Source: Paenibacillus vietnamensis (GTDB taxonomy: Bacteria > Bacillota > Bacilli > Paenibacillales > Paenibacillaceae). From it: a DNA stretch of 64,000 nucleotides. The stretch is from positions 1 through 64,000 of the forward strand of contig NZ_JAHMHW010000008.1 of assembly GCF_020169515.1 (NCBI RefSeq), written 5' to 3'. The position numbers were made by a program, and so were the translations under genes. This document shows, piece after piece, positions 1-8,125 of this stretch (its first letter is position 1; the number at the start of each line of letters is the position of its first letter). A model generated the notes under the pieces. That model worked only from the letters and a program-made list of their open reading frames with translations, searched no databases and had not been told where the DNA came from.

Positions 1-54
1 AGCATCGCCTTGCCAAGGCGAGGGTCGCGGGTTCGATTCCCGTCTTCCGCTCCA
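1..54 (+). tRNA. tRNA-Gly(GCC), 3' part
   Basis: The window opens inside a tRNA. A 5-bp anticodon stem (TCGCC/GGCGA) encloses the loop TTGCCAA with anticodon GCC, followed by a T arm with GTTCGATTC and an acceptor 3' strand CTTCCGC, discriminator T and encoded CCA. The D arm and 5' acceptor strand lie before the window, so the gene is partial here. Confidence 0.93.
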
Positions 55-69
55 TCTATTCAACTCAAG

Positions 70-96
70 CATCTTGCGAAGCAAGGTGTTTTTTTT
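70..96 (+). terminator. Intrinsic terminator after tRNA-Gly
   Basis: An 8-bp stem (CATCTTGC / GCAAGGTG, one G-U pair) with a GAA loop is followed directly by eight T residues. It ends the tRNA transcript. Confidence 0.9.
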
Positions 97-165
97 GTAA
101 TTACTTAGTATGCTCCTTGAACTTCACAACGTGCAATCTTCTAAACTCGGACTACTGAGACCACT

Positions 166-350
166 CGGGTGTACTTTTTGCATTAAAAACCTCACATGGA
201 AAACAGTCTGAGTTGTTCTCATGTACTTTTTGCAGCGGATCACCACTAATAGTGAGTCAAGGATTGAATATATTTGAATTCACTGCAAAAAGTGCAGCAG
301 ATAAGAGATGTCAGACTAAATGATTTCCAATGTATTTATTGCAGCAGAAC
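166..350 (+). repeat. Four-box intergenic repeat element, copy 1
   Basis: The gene-free stretch between the tRNA terminator and the next gene holds four related boxes starting near 179, 231, 293 and 340. Each reads like TGCAGCAG, with the core preceded by a run such as GTACTTTT or CTGCAAAAAG. Box 1 has decayed to TGCATTAA and box 2 to TGCAGCGG. Spacings are 52, 62 and 47 nt. The same pattern recurs near 35.3 kb and 40.5 kb. Function is unknown; no open reading frame runs through it. Confidence 0.7.
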
Positions 351-425
351 AGGCATCAGTCCCGTTTGGCGAAATTGCATAAAAGCACATAACAGCATTG
401 AATCATGGAAAAGAGGGATGAAGGC

Positions 426-1019
426 ATGCCTAGATTAGTGTTTGTGTTGGGAGGAGCCGGAGCCGGGAAGACGACACTGGCGAAAGCTTTGGCGGGCAGA
501 AGCGGAGCGGCCTACTTTGATATGGATACGCTGCTGCGCCCGGCTGCGGTAGCGCTCATGACGCAGGCCGGGCTCGACCCTGAGGACCGAGACTCGTCGG
601 ATTACAAGAGGCTTTGCCGCGAGCTCGGTTACCGGATTACGATGGATGCGGCTCTGGAAAATATCTCGGTCGGCAACGATGCAATCGTCATCGGACCGTT
701 TACGAAAGAAACGGAGGCCCCGGCTTGGATCGAGCAAGAGCTCGCAAGCATCGGGGCCTCTCTGAAGGAAGTTGAGGTAAAAGTAATATTCGTCACGCTT
801 GCGGATGAACAAGCTTATTACAACAGAATCGTGCAGAGAGGCTCCAGCCTGGATCAGTGGAAGCTTGAGCACTGGGACGAGTTCAGACGATCGCTTGCGA
901 AGCGCGAGCTGAAATGGCGCATCTCGGCTTCGTCCGTGTTGTATTTCGACAACACGGAGCCGCTTAGCGACCAAGCTATTTCGTCTTTGGAGCAATTCGT
1001 TTATAGCCCGGCGAAGTAA
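426..1019 (+). CDS. P-loop NTPase, AAA/kinase-like (197 aa)
   Basis: This is a small cytoplasmic nucleotide-binding protein. A Walker A motif (GGAGAGKTT, residues about 9-17) follows a first beta-strand, and an early FDMDTLL segment sits where small kinases place a catalytic acidic residue. The architecture fits the zeta-toxin/shikimate-kinase-like 'AAA family ATPase' group that phosphorylates small molecules, but the substrate cannot be read. The ATG at 426 is preferred over one 21 nt upstream because GAGGG lies 9 nt before it and the upstream ATG has no ribosome binding site. It stands alone and converges with the next gene, with only two bases between stop codons. Confidence 0.75.
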   Translation: MPRLVFVLGGAGAGKTTLAKALAGRSGAAYFDMDTLLRPAAVALMTQAGLDPEDRDSSDYKRLCRELGYRITMDAALENISVGNDAIVIGPFTKETEAPAWIEQELASIGASLKEVEVKVIFVTLADEQAYYNRIVQRGSSLDQWKLEHWDEFRRSLAKRELKWRISASSVLYFDNTEPLSDQAISSLEQFVYSPAK

Positions 1020-1021
1020 GC

Positions 1022-2416
1022 TCAGGAAGATTTGTTATCCACGCGTTTACGGAGTTCTTCATAGACAGCTTTAGTTTCGGCCGGGTCTTCTTCGTTAAAG
1101 ACGACATACACTCCGTCGAGCTTGAAGAAGATGTATGGAGGGGAGTTTTTGAACACGTACAGCTTGCTTGCCCCCAGCTCCTCTAACGTGAAGTTTCCGC
1201 GCGCATAGCGGGCCGTTGCGGCTCCGTTCGTTCTAAAGCCCGAAGGCAGCGTATCCTCGAGCGACAGCTTACGGATTTCGCCGATCGGGAAGCTGTAATC
1301 ATACATAGGATAATCGATCGCTACGACGTCATCCTCCCGAAGCTGCAGGGTAGGTGAAGTTTGCTCTGACTGAACCGCAAAGGCTGTAAGCGGCAGAACA
1401 ATCGCAATCGACAGGGCGATGCTTCCGTACTGGATCCATTTTCCTGCGCGGGTTGCCATGTTCACTGTTGTGCCGATGCCGGTACGCTTCGGAACCATGA
1501 CGGACTTGTCTTCGGGATTATAATAGGTCATGCCGTTGATCCAATATTCGTCGTCGTCGACCGGCAAGCCTTCGCCGCCGGTTAAGGTCAGCTTTTCCTC
1601 CAAGGCGCGAACTCTGCTATGTACGAACAGAATGGCACCGAGCGGTACGAACGACACCATGACGACTCCGATCATCCAGAGCGTGAAGTCGGAGGAATGA
1701 CCGCTGGTCAAAATCGAATAGGCGACGATTGCGTTCAAGCTTTCGAAAACCGCCATAAACAGCCAAAGGATGGACCAGTACCGCGCGGCTGCCTGATTGA
1801 TGGCGTCATCGATATTTGGGTTGCCGCTGTAAGCCTTCGGCTTCAAGCGTCTGAACGCCGAATTGATGGCAAACAGCACAGCAGTCATCACAAGCGACGA
1901 GATGCCGGTTACCTTGAGCAGGGAGCTTTCATTGGAAATGGACGCGATGAGCAGAGCTAATGAGATCGCGGCAGGAATCACGAACCAGTACGGGGACAGA
2001 GTTTTCGATTTTTTGAGCAGATTGAGCTTAGTATCGATGCGGACGACTCTTTTTTGTCCGACGAACCAGTCTTTCTCCCGTTTGAGCGCGGCAGTCAGGC
2101 GGTGAAATTTGTGGAATGGTAGCTTTGACGTATAGATGAAGGCTGCAAACCAAATAAACAAATAAATCAGGCCCATGGACATATAGTTCACCAAAAAAAA
2201 GAGAGGTGAGATCGACGCGAGCGAAACGATGCCGTAAACGTAATAAGCTTTCTTATAAGCGGCTTGAAGTTGTGCAATCGCCTGATTCTTAAGAGCCTTC
2301 GAAGGAAGCGCCACGCCAAACAGAATGTGGTTGCCCGGCTTCGCCTGGTTCAAAAACATAACCATTATTGCGACATAGGCGAGCAAGGCAGGAATGACTA
2401 GAAAAAGCATATCCAT
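1022..2416 (-). CDS. DUF5808-type multi-pass membrane protein (464 aa)
   Basis: An integral membrane protein with an N-terminal helix, pairs of hydrophobic helices around residues 60-95, 145-185, 215-265 and 330-350, and a soluble C-terminal domain of about 110 residues. The middle segment WINGMTYYNPEDKSVMVPKR followed by a G..VN pattern matches the DUF5808 signature found in Firmicutes membrane proteins related to DUF1648 proteins. The C-terminal domain resembles a bacterial PH-like fold (inference). A good ribosome binding site (GGAGGAACC on the minus strand) precedes the ATG. No function is established for the family, and the neighbours give no clue. Confidence 0.7.
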   Translation of the reverse strand: MDMLFLVIPALLAYVAIMVMFLNQAKPGNHILFGVALPSKALKNQAIAQLQAAYKKAYYVYGIVSLASISPLFFLVNYMSMGLIYLFIWFAAFIYTSKLPFHKFHRLTAALKREKDWFVGQKRVVRIDTKLNLLKKSKTLSPYWFVIPAAISLALLIASISNESSLLKVTGISSLVMTAVLFAINSAFRRLKPKAYSGNPNIDDAINQAAARYWSILWLFMAVFESLNAIVAYSILTSGHSSDFTLWMIGVVMVSFVPLGAILFVHSRVRALEEKLTLTGGEGLPVDDDEYWINGMTYYNPEDKSVMVPKRTGIGTTVNMATRAGKWIQYGSIALSIAIVLPLTAFAVQSEQTSPTLQLREDDVVAIDYPMYDYSFPIGEIRKLSLEDTLPSGFRTNGAATARYARGNFTLEELGASKLYVFKNSPPYIFFKLDGVYVVFNEEDPAETKAVYEELRKRVDNKSS

Positions 2417-2522
2417 GATGGTTCCTCCTATTCGGTAAGGGAATGAATGATTTCAGTCATGGCTTAACTAGTGATATTAATACAAAAACGGCGGATTGTC
2501 AAAAATTCGGACATCCTCCGGC

Positions 2523-2552
2523 TTGGACATCGTCCGCGCACGGGGCTATAAT
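2523..2552 (+). promoter_or_regulatory. Sigma-A promoter for the Gfo/Idh/MocA gene
   Basis: TTGGAC (2523-2528) and a perfect TATAAT (2547-2552) are separated by 18 nt, and the start codon follows 22 nt later. Confidence 0.75.
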
Positions 2553-2574
2553 AGTTGAGAAAGGAGCTGCAATC

Positions 2575-3561
2575 ATGATACGATTCGGAATTATCGGAAC
2601 GAACTGGATTACGGAGGCTTTTCTCGATGCGGCGAGGGAAGCGGAGGACTTCTCGTTAACCGCGGTTTATTCGCGGTCGGAGGAAACGGCAAGAGCGTTT
2701 GCGGCCAAGCATGGCGCTATACATATTTTTACGGATGTAGAGGCGATGGCCGCCAGCGGGGAAGTGGATGCCGTGTATATTGCGAGCCCGAACTCCTTTC
2801 ACGCGAGGCATGCTATTGCCTGTATGAATAAAGGGGTTCACGTGCTGTGCGAGAAGCCGATCGCATCCAATGCGCGCGAGCTGCGCCAAATGATCGAAGC
2901 GGCGAAGGAAAACGGAGTGCTGTTGATGGAGGCGCTCAAATCGACGCTGCTGCCTGGCTTTCGGGCGATCGGGGAAAGCTTGCCGAAGATCGGGACGGTA
3001 CGGCGTTATTTTGCAAACTATTGCCAATATTCTTCGAGATACGATGCTTATAAAGCAGGCAACGTACTGAACGCGTTCAAGCCGGAGTTCTCGAACGGGG
3101 CGCTGATGGATTTGGGCGTATATGGCGTATATCCGCTCGTTGCGCTGTTTGGCAGGCCGGATGCGGTCAAGGCAACGGGGGTTATGCTGGAATCCGGCGT
3201 TGACGGAGAGGGAAGCATCGTGCTTCAGTATCCGTCGATGGATGCGGTGATCATGTATTCGAAAATTACCCATTCCTCGCTGCCGTCGGAAATTCAGGGT
3301 GAGAAGGGCAGCATCGTCATCGATAAAATAAGCGAGCCTTCCCTCGTGGAAATTCAATACCGCGGGGCCGAGTCGGAAACGATTTCGCAGCCGACCGACG
3401 ACAAGACGATGTACTATGAAGTGCGCGAATTTATCAATTTAATCCGGCTGGGACGCACGGAGTCCGAGGTGAACAGCTTCGCGAATTCTTTGATTACGAT
3501 GGAAATTATGGACGAGGCAAGAAAGCAGATTGGACTTGTGTATCCAGCGGACCGAGAGTAA
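2575..3561 (+). CDS. Gfo/Idh/MocA family oxidoreductase (328 aa)
   Basis: A cytoplasmic NAD(P)-dependent sugar or inositol-type dehydrogenase. The N-terminal Rossmann fold starts with RFGIIGTNWIT, a G-x-G-x2-x3 variant. The conserved CEKPIA motif (residues about 96-101), with the family lysine that binds cofactor and substrate, is present, followed by the alpha/beta C-terminal domain of the family. I start it at the ATG at 2575, where GAAAGGAG lies 7 nt upstream. A longer in-frame ATG at 2443 would run through the promoter and has no ribosome binding site. It stands alone between a promoter and a terminator; its substrate is not predictable, though the sugar locus beside it is suggestive. Confidence 0.88.
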   Translation: MIRFGIIGTNWITEAFLDAAREAEDFSLTAVYSRSEETARAFAAKHGAIHIFTDVEAMAASGEVDAVYIASPNSFHARHAIACMNKGVHVLCEKPIASNARELRQMIEAAKENGVLLMEALKSTLLPGFRAIGESLPKIGTVRRYFANYCQYSSRYDAYKAGNVLNAFKPEFSNGALMDLGVYGVYPLVALFGRPDAVKATGVMLESGVDGEGSIVLQYPSMDAVIMYSKITHSSLPSEIQGEKGSIVIDKISEPSLVEIQYRGAESETISQPTDDKTMYYEVREFINLIRLGRTESEVNSFANSLITMEIMDEARKQIGLVYPADRE

Positions 3562-3565
3562 ACCA

Positions 3566-3612
3566 AAAACACTGCAGATCGCGATATTCGCGTTTTGCAG
3601 TGTTTTTTTTCA
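3566..3612 (+). terminator. Intrinsic terminator after the oxidoreductase
   Basis: AAACACTGCA pairs with TGCAGTGTTT around an inner GATCGCGATATTCGCG segment, and a run of eight T residues follows. Confidence 0.88.
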
Positions 3613-3655
3613 TATTTAGAAAAGGGTCGCGATCGTATATAGCCAGGATGGGGGC

Positions 3656-3686
3656 ATTGACAACGTTTCCAAACTAGTTCTATAAT
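3656..3686 (+). promoter_or_regulatory. Promoter of the GH35 gene with overlapping cre-like site
   Basis: TTGACA (3657-3662), an 18-nt spacer and TATAAT (3681-3686) form a strong sigma-A promoter. Read on the opposite strand, 3657-3673 gives TTTGGAAACGTTGTCAA, which fits the CcpA cre consensus WTGNAARCGNWWWCAWW with one mismatch. It covers the -35 box and the start of the spacer, a position expected to give carbon catabolite repression. Confidence 0.75.
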
Positions 3687-3699
3687 CTAAATGCCATTA

Positions 3700-3715
3700 A
3701 TGAAACCCGTTTCAT
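3700..3715. promoter_or_regulatory. LacI-type operator 1
   Basis: ATGAAACCCGTTTCAT is a 16-bp palindrome (7 of 8 pairs) just downstream of the -10 box of the GH35 promoter. A matching site overlaps the transporter promoter near 7.89 kb, and a LacI-family gene lies between the two, so it is the likely binder (inference). Confidence 0.72.
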
Positions 3716-3765
3716 AAAATGGCTGCAGCCTATCAAGCGCGTAAAAACAGAAAGGGAAGGGATTC

Positions 3766-6567
3766 ATGACCTATACGCTGATGAACGCTGGAGAACAAAC
3801 GACGAACAATGTACAGCGGGAAGTTAAGCTGAGTTACGATGAGAAGAGCTTCATCATCGGGGAAGAAAGAGTGTTTCTGAACAGCGCGTCGATTCATTAT
3901 TTCCGCATGCCTAGCCAGGAATGGCGGGAAGTGCTGGCCAAGGCGAAGCTTGCGGGCATGAATTGCGTCGATACTTATTTAGCATGGAATGTACATGAAC
4001 CGGAAGAAGGGAAATGGGATTTCAGCGGCGACAACGATTTCGGGGCTTTCCTCGATTTATGCTCCGAGCTGGGGCTGTGGGCGATCGTGCGTCCGGGGCC
4101 GTTCATCTGCGCGGAATGGGATTTCGGCGGATTTCCATACTGGCTGAAAACAAAAGAAAACATTCGGTTCCGCACCGACAATAAAACGTATTTGCATTAT
4201 GTCAATCTTTATTTTGACCAAGTTGTTCCTATCATCCGTTCCCGCCAAATAAGGCAAGGCGGTTCCGTTATTCTCGTACAGGTCGAGAATGAATACGGCT
4301 ATCTGGCCGAAGACGCGGCGGGCTTGTCGTATATGAAGGCTCTTCGCGACGGCTTGCTGGAACGGGGAATCGATGTTCCGCTTATTACTTGCGAGGGCGG
4401 ATTGGAAGGAACGATCGAGGGAGCGAATTTCTGGTCGGGCGCAGACGGTCATTTTGCGAAGCTGATGCGCAAGCAGCCGGACGTTCCGAAGCTGGTGACC
4501 GAATTTTGGACGGGATGGTTCGAGCATTGGGGAGCGCCGGCAGCTACACAGAAGACGCCGGATTTGTACGAGAAGAGGATGATGGAGGCGATTCGCGCCG
4601 GCTTTGACGGGATCAGCCATTATATGTTTTTCGGTGGCACTAACTTTGGAGGCTACGGCGGGCGGACGGTAGGAAGCAGCGATATTTATATGGTCACCTC
4701 CTACGATTACGACGCGCCTTTATCCGAATATGCCAGAATTACGGCCAAATACAGGACGGCCAAAAAGATATCCCTGTTTACACAGGCGCTTGCAGCCTTT
4801 TTGTTGGAATCGGAGCCGATCGGCGGCAGCGAGGCACGCAGCGTGGAAGGGATCCGGCTTCAGGGCAGGGAGTGGAACGGCCAAAAACTGTGGTTTGCCG
4901 AAAGCACGAGACAGGAGAAGGAAATGTTTCCGATTACGCTCGAAGGCGGCCGGACGCTTTCCGTGTCGATCAAGCCGGGGCAGATCATGCCGGTTCTCGA
5001 CCGGATGGAAATTGTTCCGGGCATGAAGCTGACTTGCGGCGGTTTCCTGATCGGAAACGACCGGATCGGCGATGTGCAAACCGTCATTTTGGCGGGAGAA
5101 GACGGCCAGCGTACGCAGCTCGTGTTCGAAGCCGATCAGGCGATCGGGTTCGGCAACGATTTACATATCCGGCATGAGAGCAGTCCGGACGGCCGGATGC
5201 TGCATTTGGACATATTTCACTTCCAGACGCCGCAGCGTATCGGCCTGAAGGCTGGCGGACAGCGCGTCGAAGTGATTGTGTTAAACGGCTATATGTCGGA
5301 CCGGGCATGGAAGCTCCACAGGGATGAAGTCCGCTGGGCTATCGGCTGGGAAGATATCGACTTTGACGCAGACGGCAGCATTAAAGGGGTAAGCGGCAGC
5401 GGCGGCGGCGAAGCGCTCCTTTTGGGAGATTGGGGGGTTAAAGGCGGCTTCACCCGTGACCACCAAAGCAATGCCGATAAGGCGACCAAGCCGCTGCACA
5501 CGCCAAGCTTGCCCTGGTGGAAGCGGAAAAGTGCAAGCCTTCTTTCCCTCGGAAACGGTGAGCTTCTTGAGCGTCCGCACGGATTTGCGGAGCTTCAGCA
5601 GGAATCCGGATACCTCGTCTACAGCAGGGACGTCGAGAGCGACCGGGAGCAGGAAAGCACTCTTGTGTTCACAGCCATTCAAGATTCTGCGCGCTTGTTC
5701 GTGGACGGACGCGAGCAAGGAATGATCCGTCAGGTCGGTGCTGCGCATGCAGCCGTACAGCTGCCGAAGGGACGGAGCAAGCTCCAGCTTCTTGTGCAGC
5801 ATATGGGCAGCCTTAACTTTTCGCCGTATTTGGGTGAAGAAAAGGGAATATTCGGCCCGGTGTACGGTGAGGGTTCGGCCATTGACCTTCGGAGAGACTG
5901 GGTAAGCGGAGAAGATAGCGTTCATCTGGACGAGGTTCATGCGGAAGCATTTCCTTCCGAGCTGTCGCGAACGTTCGAGCTGCAGGAGAATCACGGAGCC
6001 ATCCTGGTCGGAGCGTTAAGCAGCGGCCTGCGGATTAACGGCAGGGAGATCCCTCTGGTGGGCTACCAGAACTGGTTTGCCTATCATTCGGTCGACATTT
6101 CCGGTTATGCGGTCAAAGGACGCAACACCATTGAAATGCCGGTTGCCAAGGCGCCGCTCGGCCGGCTGGAGCTGCTGACGTACGACAAGTCAACGGAGCT
6201 GCGGGGCTGGTTGGTCGTTCCTTTGGAAAATGAAGCAGGGTTTGAGGAGAACTCTCCTCCTGCAGAAGAAGGGCCGGCATGGTACCGCAGCCTGTTCGAT
6301 CTGCCTGCCGTTCCGGAGGACACGCATCCGAAGCTGAAGCTGAGAATGACGGGAATGAGCAAGGGCTTTATTGCTCTGAACGGCCGCAACCTGGGGCGCT
6401 ACTGGCAAATCGGGCCGCAGGAGGATTACAAAGTTCCGCTGGCTTGGCTAAAGGACACGGGCAATGAGCTGATTTTGTTCGATGAAGAGGGCAGACGGCC
6501 GGATTCGGTACGTCTATTCTATGACGAGCAGTCGGACCGGCGCTGGGAGACGCTGGAGGAAGCGTAA
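3766..6567 (+). CDS. GH35 beta-galactosidase (933 aa)
   Basis: A glycoside hydrolase family 35 enzyme that removes terminal beta-galactose. The N-terminal TIM barrel (residues about 25-350) carries the GH35 signature GPFICAEWDFGG, the acid/base Glu176 in VENEYG and the nucleophile Glu246 in TEFWTGWFEHWG. The rest consists of beta-sandwich domains typical of long bacterial GH35 proteins. There is no signal peptide, so it probably acts in the cytoplasm on imported galacto-oligosaccharides. It has its own promoter, operator and terminator, and lies next to the LacI regulator and a transporter cluster that ends in a galactanase-like GH30. This supports a role in beta-galactan breakdown; linkage preference is not visible. 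Confidence 0.92.
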   Translation: MTYTLMNAGEQTTNNVQREVKLSYDEKSFIIGEERVFLNSASIHYFRMPSQEWREVLAKAKLAGMNCVDTYLAWNVHEPEEGKWDFSGDNDFGAFLDLCSELGLWAIVRPGPFICAEWDFGGFPYWLKTKENIRFRTDNKTYLHYVNLYFDQVVPIIRSRQIRQGGSVILVQVENEYGYLAEDAAGLSYMKALRDGLLERGIDVPLITCEGGLEGTIEGANFWSGADGHFAKLMRKQPDVPKLVTEFWTGWFEHWGAPAATQKTPDLYEKRMMEAIRAGFDGISHYMFFGGTNFGGYGGRTVGSSDIYMVTSYDYDAPLSEYARITAKYRTAKKISLFTQALAAFLLESEPIGGSEARSVEGIRLQGREWNGQKLWFAESTRQEKEMFPITLEGGRTLSVSIKPGQIMPVLDRMEIVPGMKLTCGGFLIGNDRIGDVQTVILAGEDGQRTQLVFEADQAIGFGNDLHIRHESSPDGRMLHLDIFHFQTPQRIGLKAGGQRVEVIVLNGYMSDRAWKLHRDEVRWAIGWEDIDFDADGSIKGVSGSGGGEALLLGDWGVKGGFTRDHQSNADKATKPLHTPSLPWWKRKSASLLSLGNGELLERPHGFAELQQESGYLVYSRDVESDREQESTLVFTAIQDSARLFVDGREQGMIRQVGAAHAAVQLPKGRSKLQLLVQHMGSLNFSPYLGEEKGIFGPVYGEGSAIDLRRDWVSGEDSVHLDEVHAEAFPSELSRTFELQENHGAILVGALSSGLRINGREIPLVGYQNWFAYHSVDISGYAVKGRNTIEMPVAKAPLGRLELLTYDKSTELRGWLVVPLENEAGFEENSPPAEEGPAWYRSLFDLPAVPEDTHPKLKLRMTGMSKGFIALNGRNLGRYWQIGPQEDYKVPLAWLKDTGNELILFDEEGRRPDSVRLFYDEQSDRRWETLEEA

Positions 6568-6581
6568 GCGGGACATGAAAC

Positions 6582-6625
6582 AGGGCAGGAACGATCGTTG
6601 AAGCGACGAGCCTGCCTCTTTTTTT
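6582..6625 (+). terminator. Intrinsic terminator after the GH35 gene
   Basis: GGGCAGGA and CCTGCCT form the base of a stem with an inner ACGATCGTTGAAGCGACG segment, followed by a run of T residues. Confidence 0.82.
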
Positions 6626-6644
6626 CCTGCGGTGGTTATCGTGC

Positions 6645-6674
6645 ATGACGTAACATGTCCGATTTTGCTATAAT
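6645..6674 (+). promoter_or_regulatory. Probable promoter of the LacI gene
   Basis: A perfect TATAAT (6669-6674) sits 36 nt before the start codon. A weak -35 candidate (ATGACG) lies about 18 nt upstream. No copy of the ATGAAA..TTTCAT operator is seen here. Confidence 0.5.
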
Positions 6675-6709
6675 GGGACGAGACTGGTTAGCAGGAAGGA
6701 AGGTTAGGC

Positions 6710-7738
6710 TTGAGACAGGTCACTATATATGACATTGCCAAAGAGGCAAAAGTATCGGTTGCGACCGTATCCCGCGTATTGAACGATACCGCTCCGGTAA
6801 AAGGAGCCACCCGTGCCAGGATTGAAGAACTTATTCAAAAATATAACTTTCAGCCGAATGCCATGGCAAGGAGCCTTCTCAAAAAAGAGACCGGCATTAT
6901 CGGCGTTATTGTGCCCGACCTAACCAACCCCTTTTTCCCTGAAGTATTCGCCGGAGCGGAGCAAGAGGCGCAGCAGGAGGGGCATACCTTTCTGCTCAGC
7001 AATTCGATCGGCGATTATACGAAGGAATCGGAGTACCTCAGCATTTTGCGAGAGAAGCGGGTAGACGGAATTATTTTTATGGGCGGAAGAATCAATTTAA
7101 AGCAATGCGAAGACCATCTCGTGCAGGAGCTCGTGCAGCATGCCAGCGTCATTCCGACAGTGCTGGTCAATGGCGGCCTGCGCAACACGGACCTGATCAG
7201 GGTCGCCACGGACGAGGCGGCGGGAACCGCTCTCGCGGTCCGGCATCTGATCGGGCTCGGGCATAAGCAAATCGGCTTTATCGGCGGGGAAAGCCATATG
7301 ACGACGACCTCCATCAAGCTGCGGGCATTCCGCAAGACGCTGAAGGACGAGGGGCTAGAAATCCGGGAGGAATGGCTGCTGCCGGACAGCTTCTCCATTG
7401 AATCGGGCAAGCGGCAAATGCTGAAGATGCTGGACATGAAGGAAAGACCGACCGCGGTGTTCTGCGTCAACGATTATACGGCGATCGGAGCGATCAAGGC
7501 GGTTGCCGAAGCCGGACTGGCGGTTCCTGACGATATGTCTATCGTCGGGTTTGACGATATCCCGCTGGCCCACCACTTTATACCCGAGCTGACGACCGTG
7601 TCCCAGCAGGCGCATGAGCTGGGCAGGATGGCCGTTAAGGTGCTGAAAACGATGATGAACAAAGAGAAAGTGAAGAAGCTTACGACGCTGGACCCCCAGC
7701 TTATCGTTCGGCAAAGCACGGGAGCCCCAAGACCGTAA
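6710..7738 (+). CDS. LacI/GalR family transcriptional regulator (342 aa)
   Basis: A DNA-binding repressor with an N-terminal LacI helix-turn-helix (TIYDIAKEAKVSVATVSRVL, residues about 3-22), a hinge helix region (AMARSLLKKET) and a periplasmic-binding-protein-like effector domain with GFDDIPLAHHFIP near the C-terminus. It starts at a TTG with GGAAGGAAGG 7 nt upstream. It lies between the GH35 gene and the sugar-transport run, and both flanking promoters carry near-identical palindromes. It therefore probably controls both, with a galactose-containing sugar as effector (inference). Confidence 0.92.
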   Translation: MRQVTIYDIAKEAKVSVATVSRVLNDTAPVKGATRARIEELIQKYNFQPNAMARSLLKKETGIIGVIVPDLTNPFFPEVFAGAEQEAQQEGHTFLLSNSIGDYTKESEYLSILREKRVDGIIFMGGRINLKQCEDHLVQELVQHASVIPTVLVNGGLRNTDLIRVATDEAAGTALAVRHLIGLGHKQIGFIGGESHMTTTSIKLRAFRKTLKDEGLEIREEWLLPDSFSIESGKRQMLKMLDMKERPTAVFCVNDYTAIGAIKAVAEAGLAVPDDMSIVGFDDIPLAHHFIPELTTVSQQAHELGRMAVKVLKTMMNKEKVKKLTTLDPQLIVRQSTGAPRP

Positions 7739-7790
7739 TGCCGGAACCTAGACGGGTGAAAGGCGGTAAGCGGAGCTGATTCCTATACGA

Positions 7791-7834
7791 AGAGCAGTGA
7801 CCGGAAAGACGCTCCGGTTTGCTGCTCTTTTTGT
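7791..7834 (+). terminator. Intrinsic terminator after the LacI gene
   Basis: AGAGCAG..ACCGGA and TCCGGT..CTGCTCT form a long stem followed by T residues. Confidence 0.88.
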
Positions 7835-7858
7835 TATTAGAAAAACTCAACTTTTTTG

Positions 7859-7901
7859 TTGACCAAGGAATGGAACCGAGCTATAATGAAATGGGTTTCA
7901 T
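7859..7901 (+). promoter_or_regulatory. Promoter and LacI-type operator 2 of the sugar-transport operon
   Basis: TTGACC (7859-7864), 17 nt and TATAAT (7882-7887) form a sigma-A promoter. The palindrome ATGAAATGGGTTTCAT (7886-7901) begins inside the -10 box and shares both half-sites with operator 1 at 3700. About 225 nt of leader follow before the first gene. This leader also holds a hairpin at 7973-7998. Confidence 0.8.
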
Positions 7902-7972
7902 GAAAGCCTTTACATATAATTCGGAAGTTTATCTTTGGTGTTTTTTCCGAAATAAAGGTTTCACTAAAATTC

Positions 7973-7998
7973 TATATAATGGCAAACGCCACTATATA
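7973..7998 (+). promoter_or_regulatory. Leader hairpin or operator-like palindrome
   Basis: TATATAATGGC and GCCACTATATA pair at 10 of 11 positions around an AAAC loop in the long leader of the transport operon. It could be a second operator or an RNA stem; no T-run follows, so it is not a standard terminator. Confidence 0.45.
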
Positions 7999-8125
7999 AA
8001 ATCACATAATGAGGAGGCTGAATCCGGTTTATTGAATTTTAAATGGATTTCTTTAACCATTTACGCTTGATCGAACCATCTTGCTTTTATCGTTTGACCA
8101 TTCATTAAGGGGAGTGTGCTGAACA

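Noticed and set aside
166..350. The four-box elements considered as insertion-sequence ends or attachment sites.
   Set aside because: No transposase, terminal inverted repeats or target duplication are visible, and the three copies differ too much in sequence between boxes.
7819..8070. An 83-codon frame between the LacI terminator and the first binding-protein gene.
   Set aside because: It begins inside the terminator's T-run, spans a strong promoter, operator and hairpin, has no ribosome binding site and an unusual composition. It is leader DNA.
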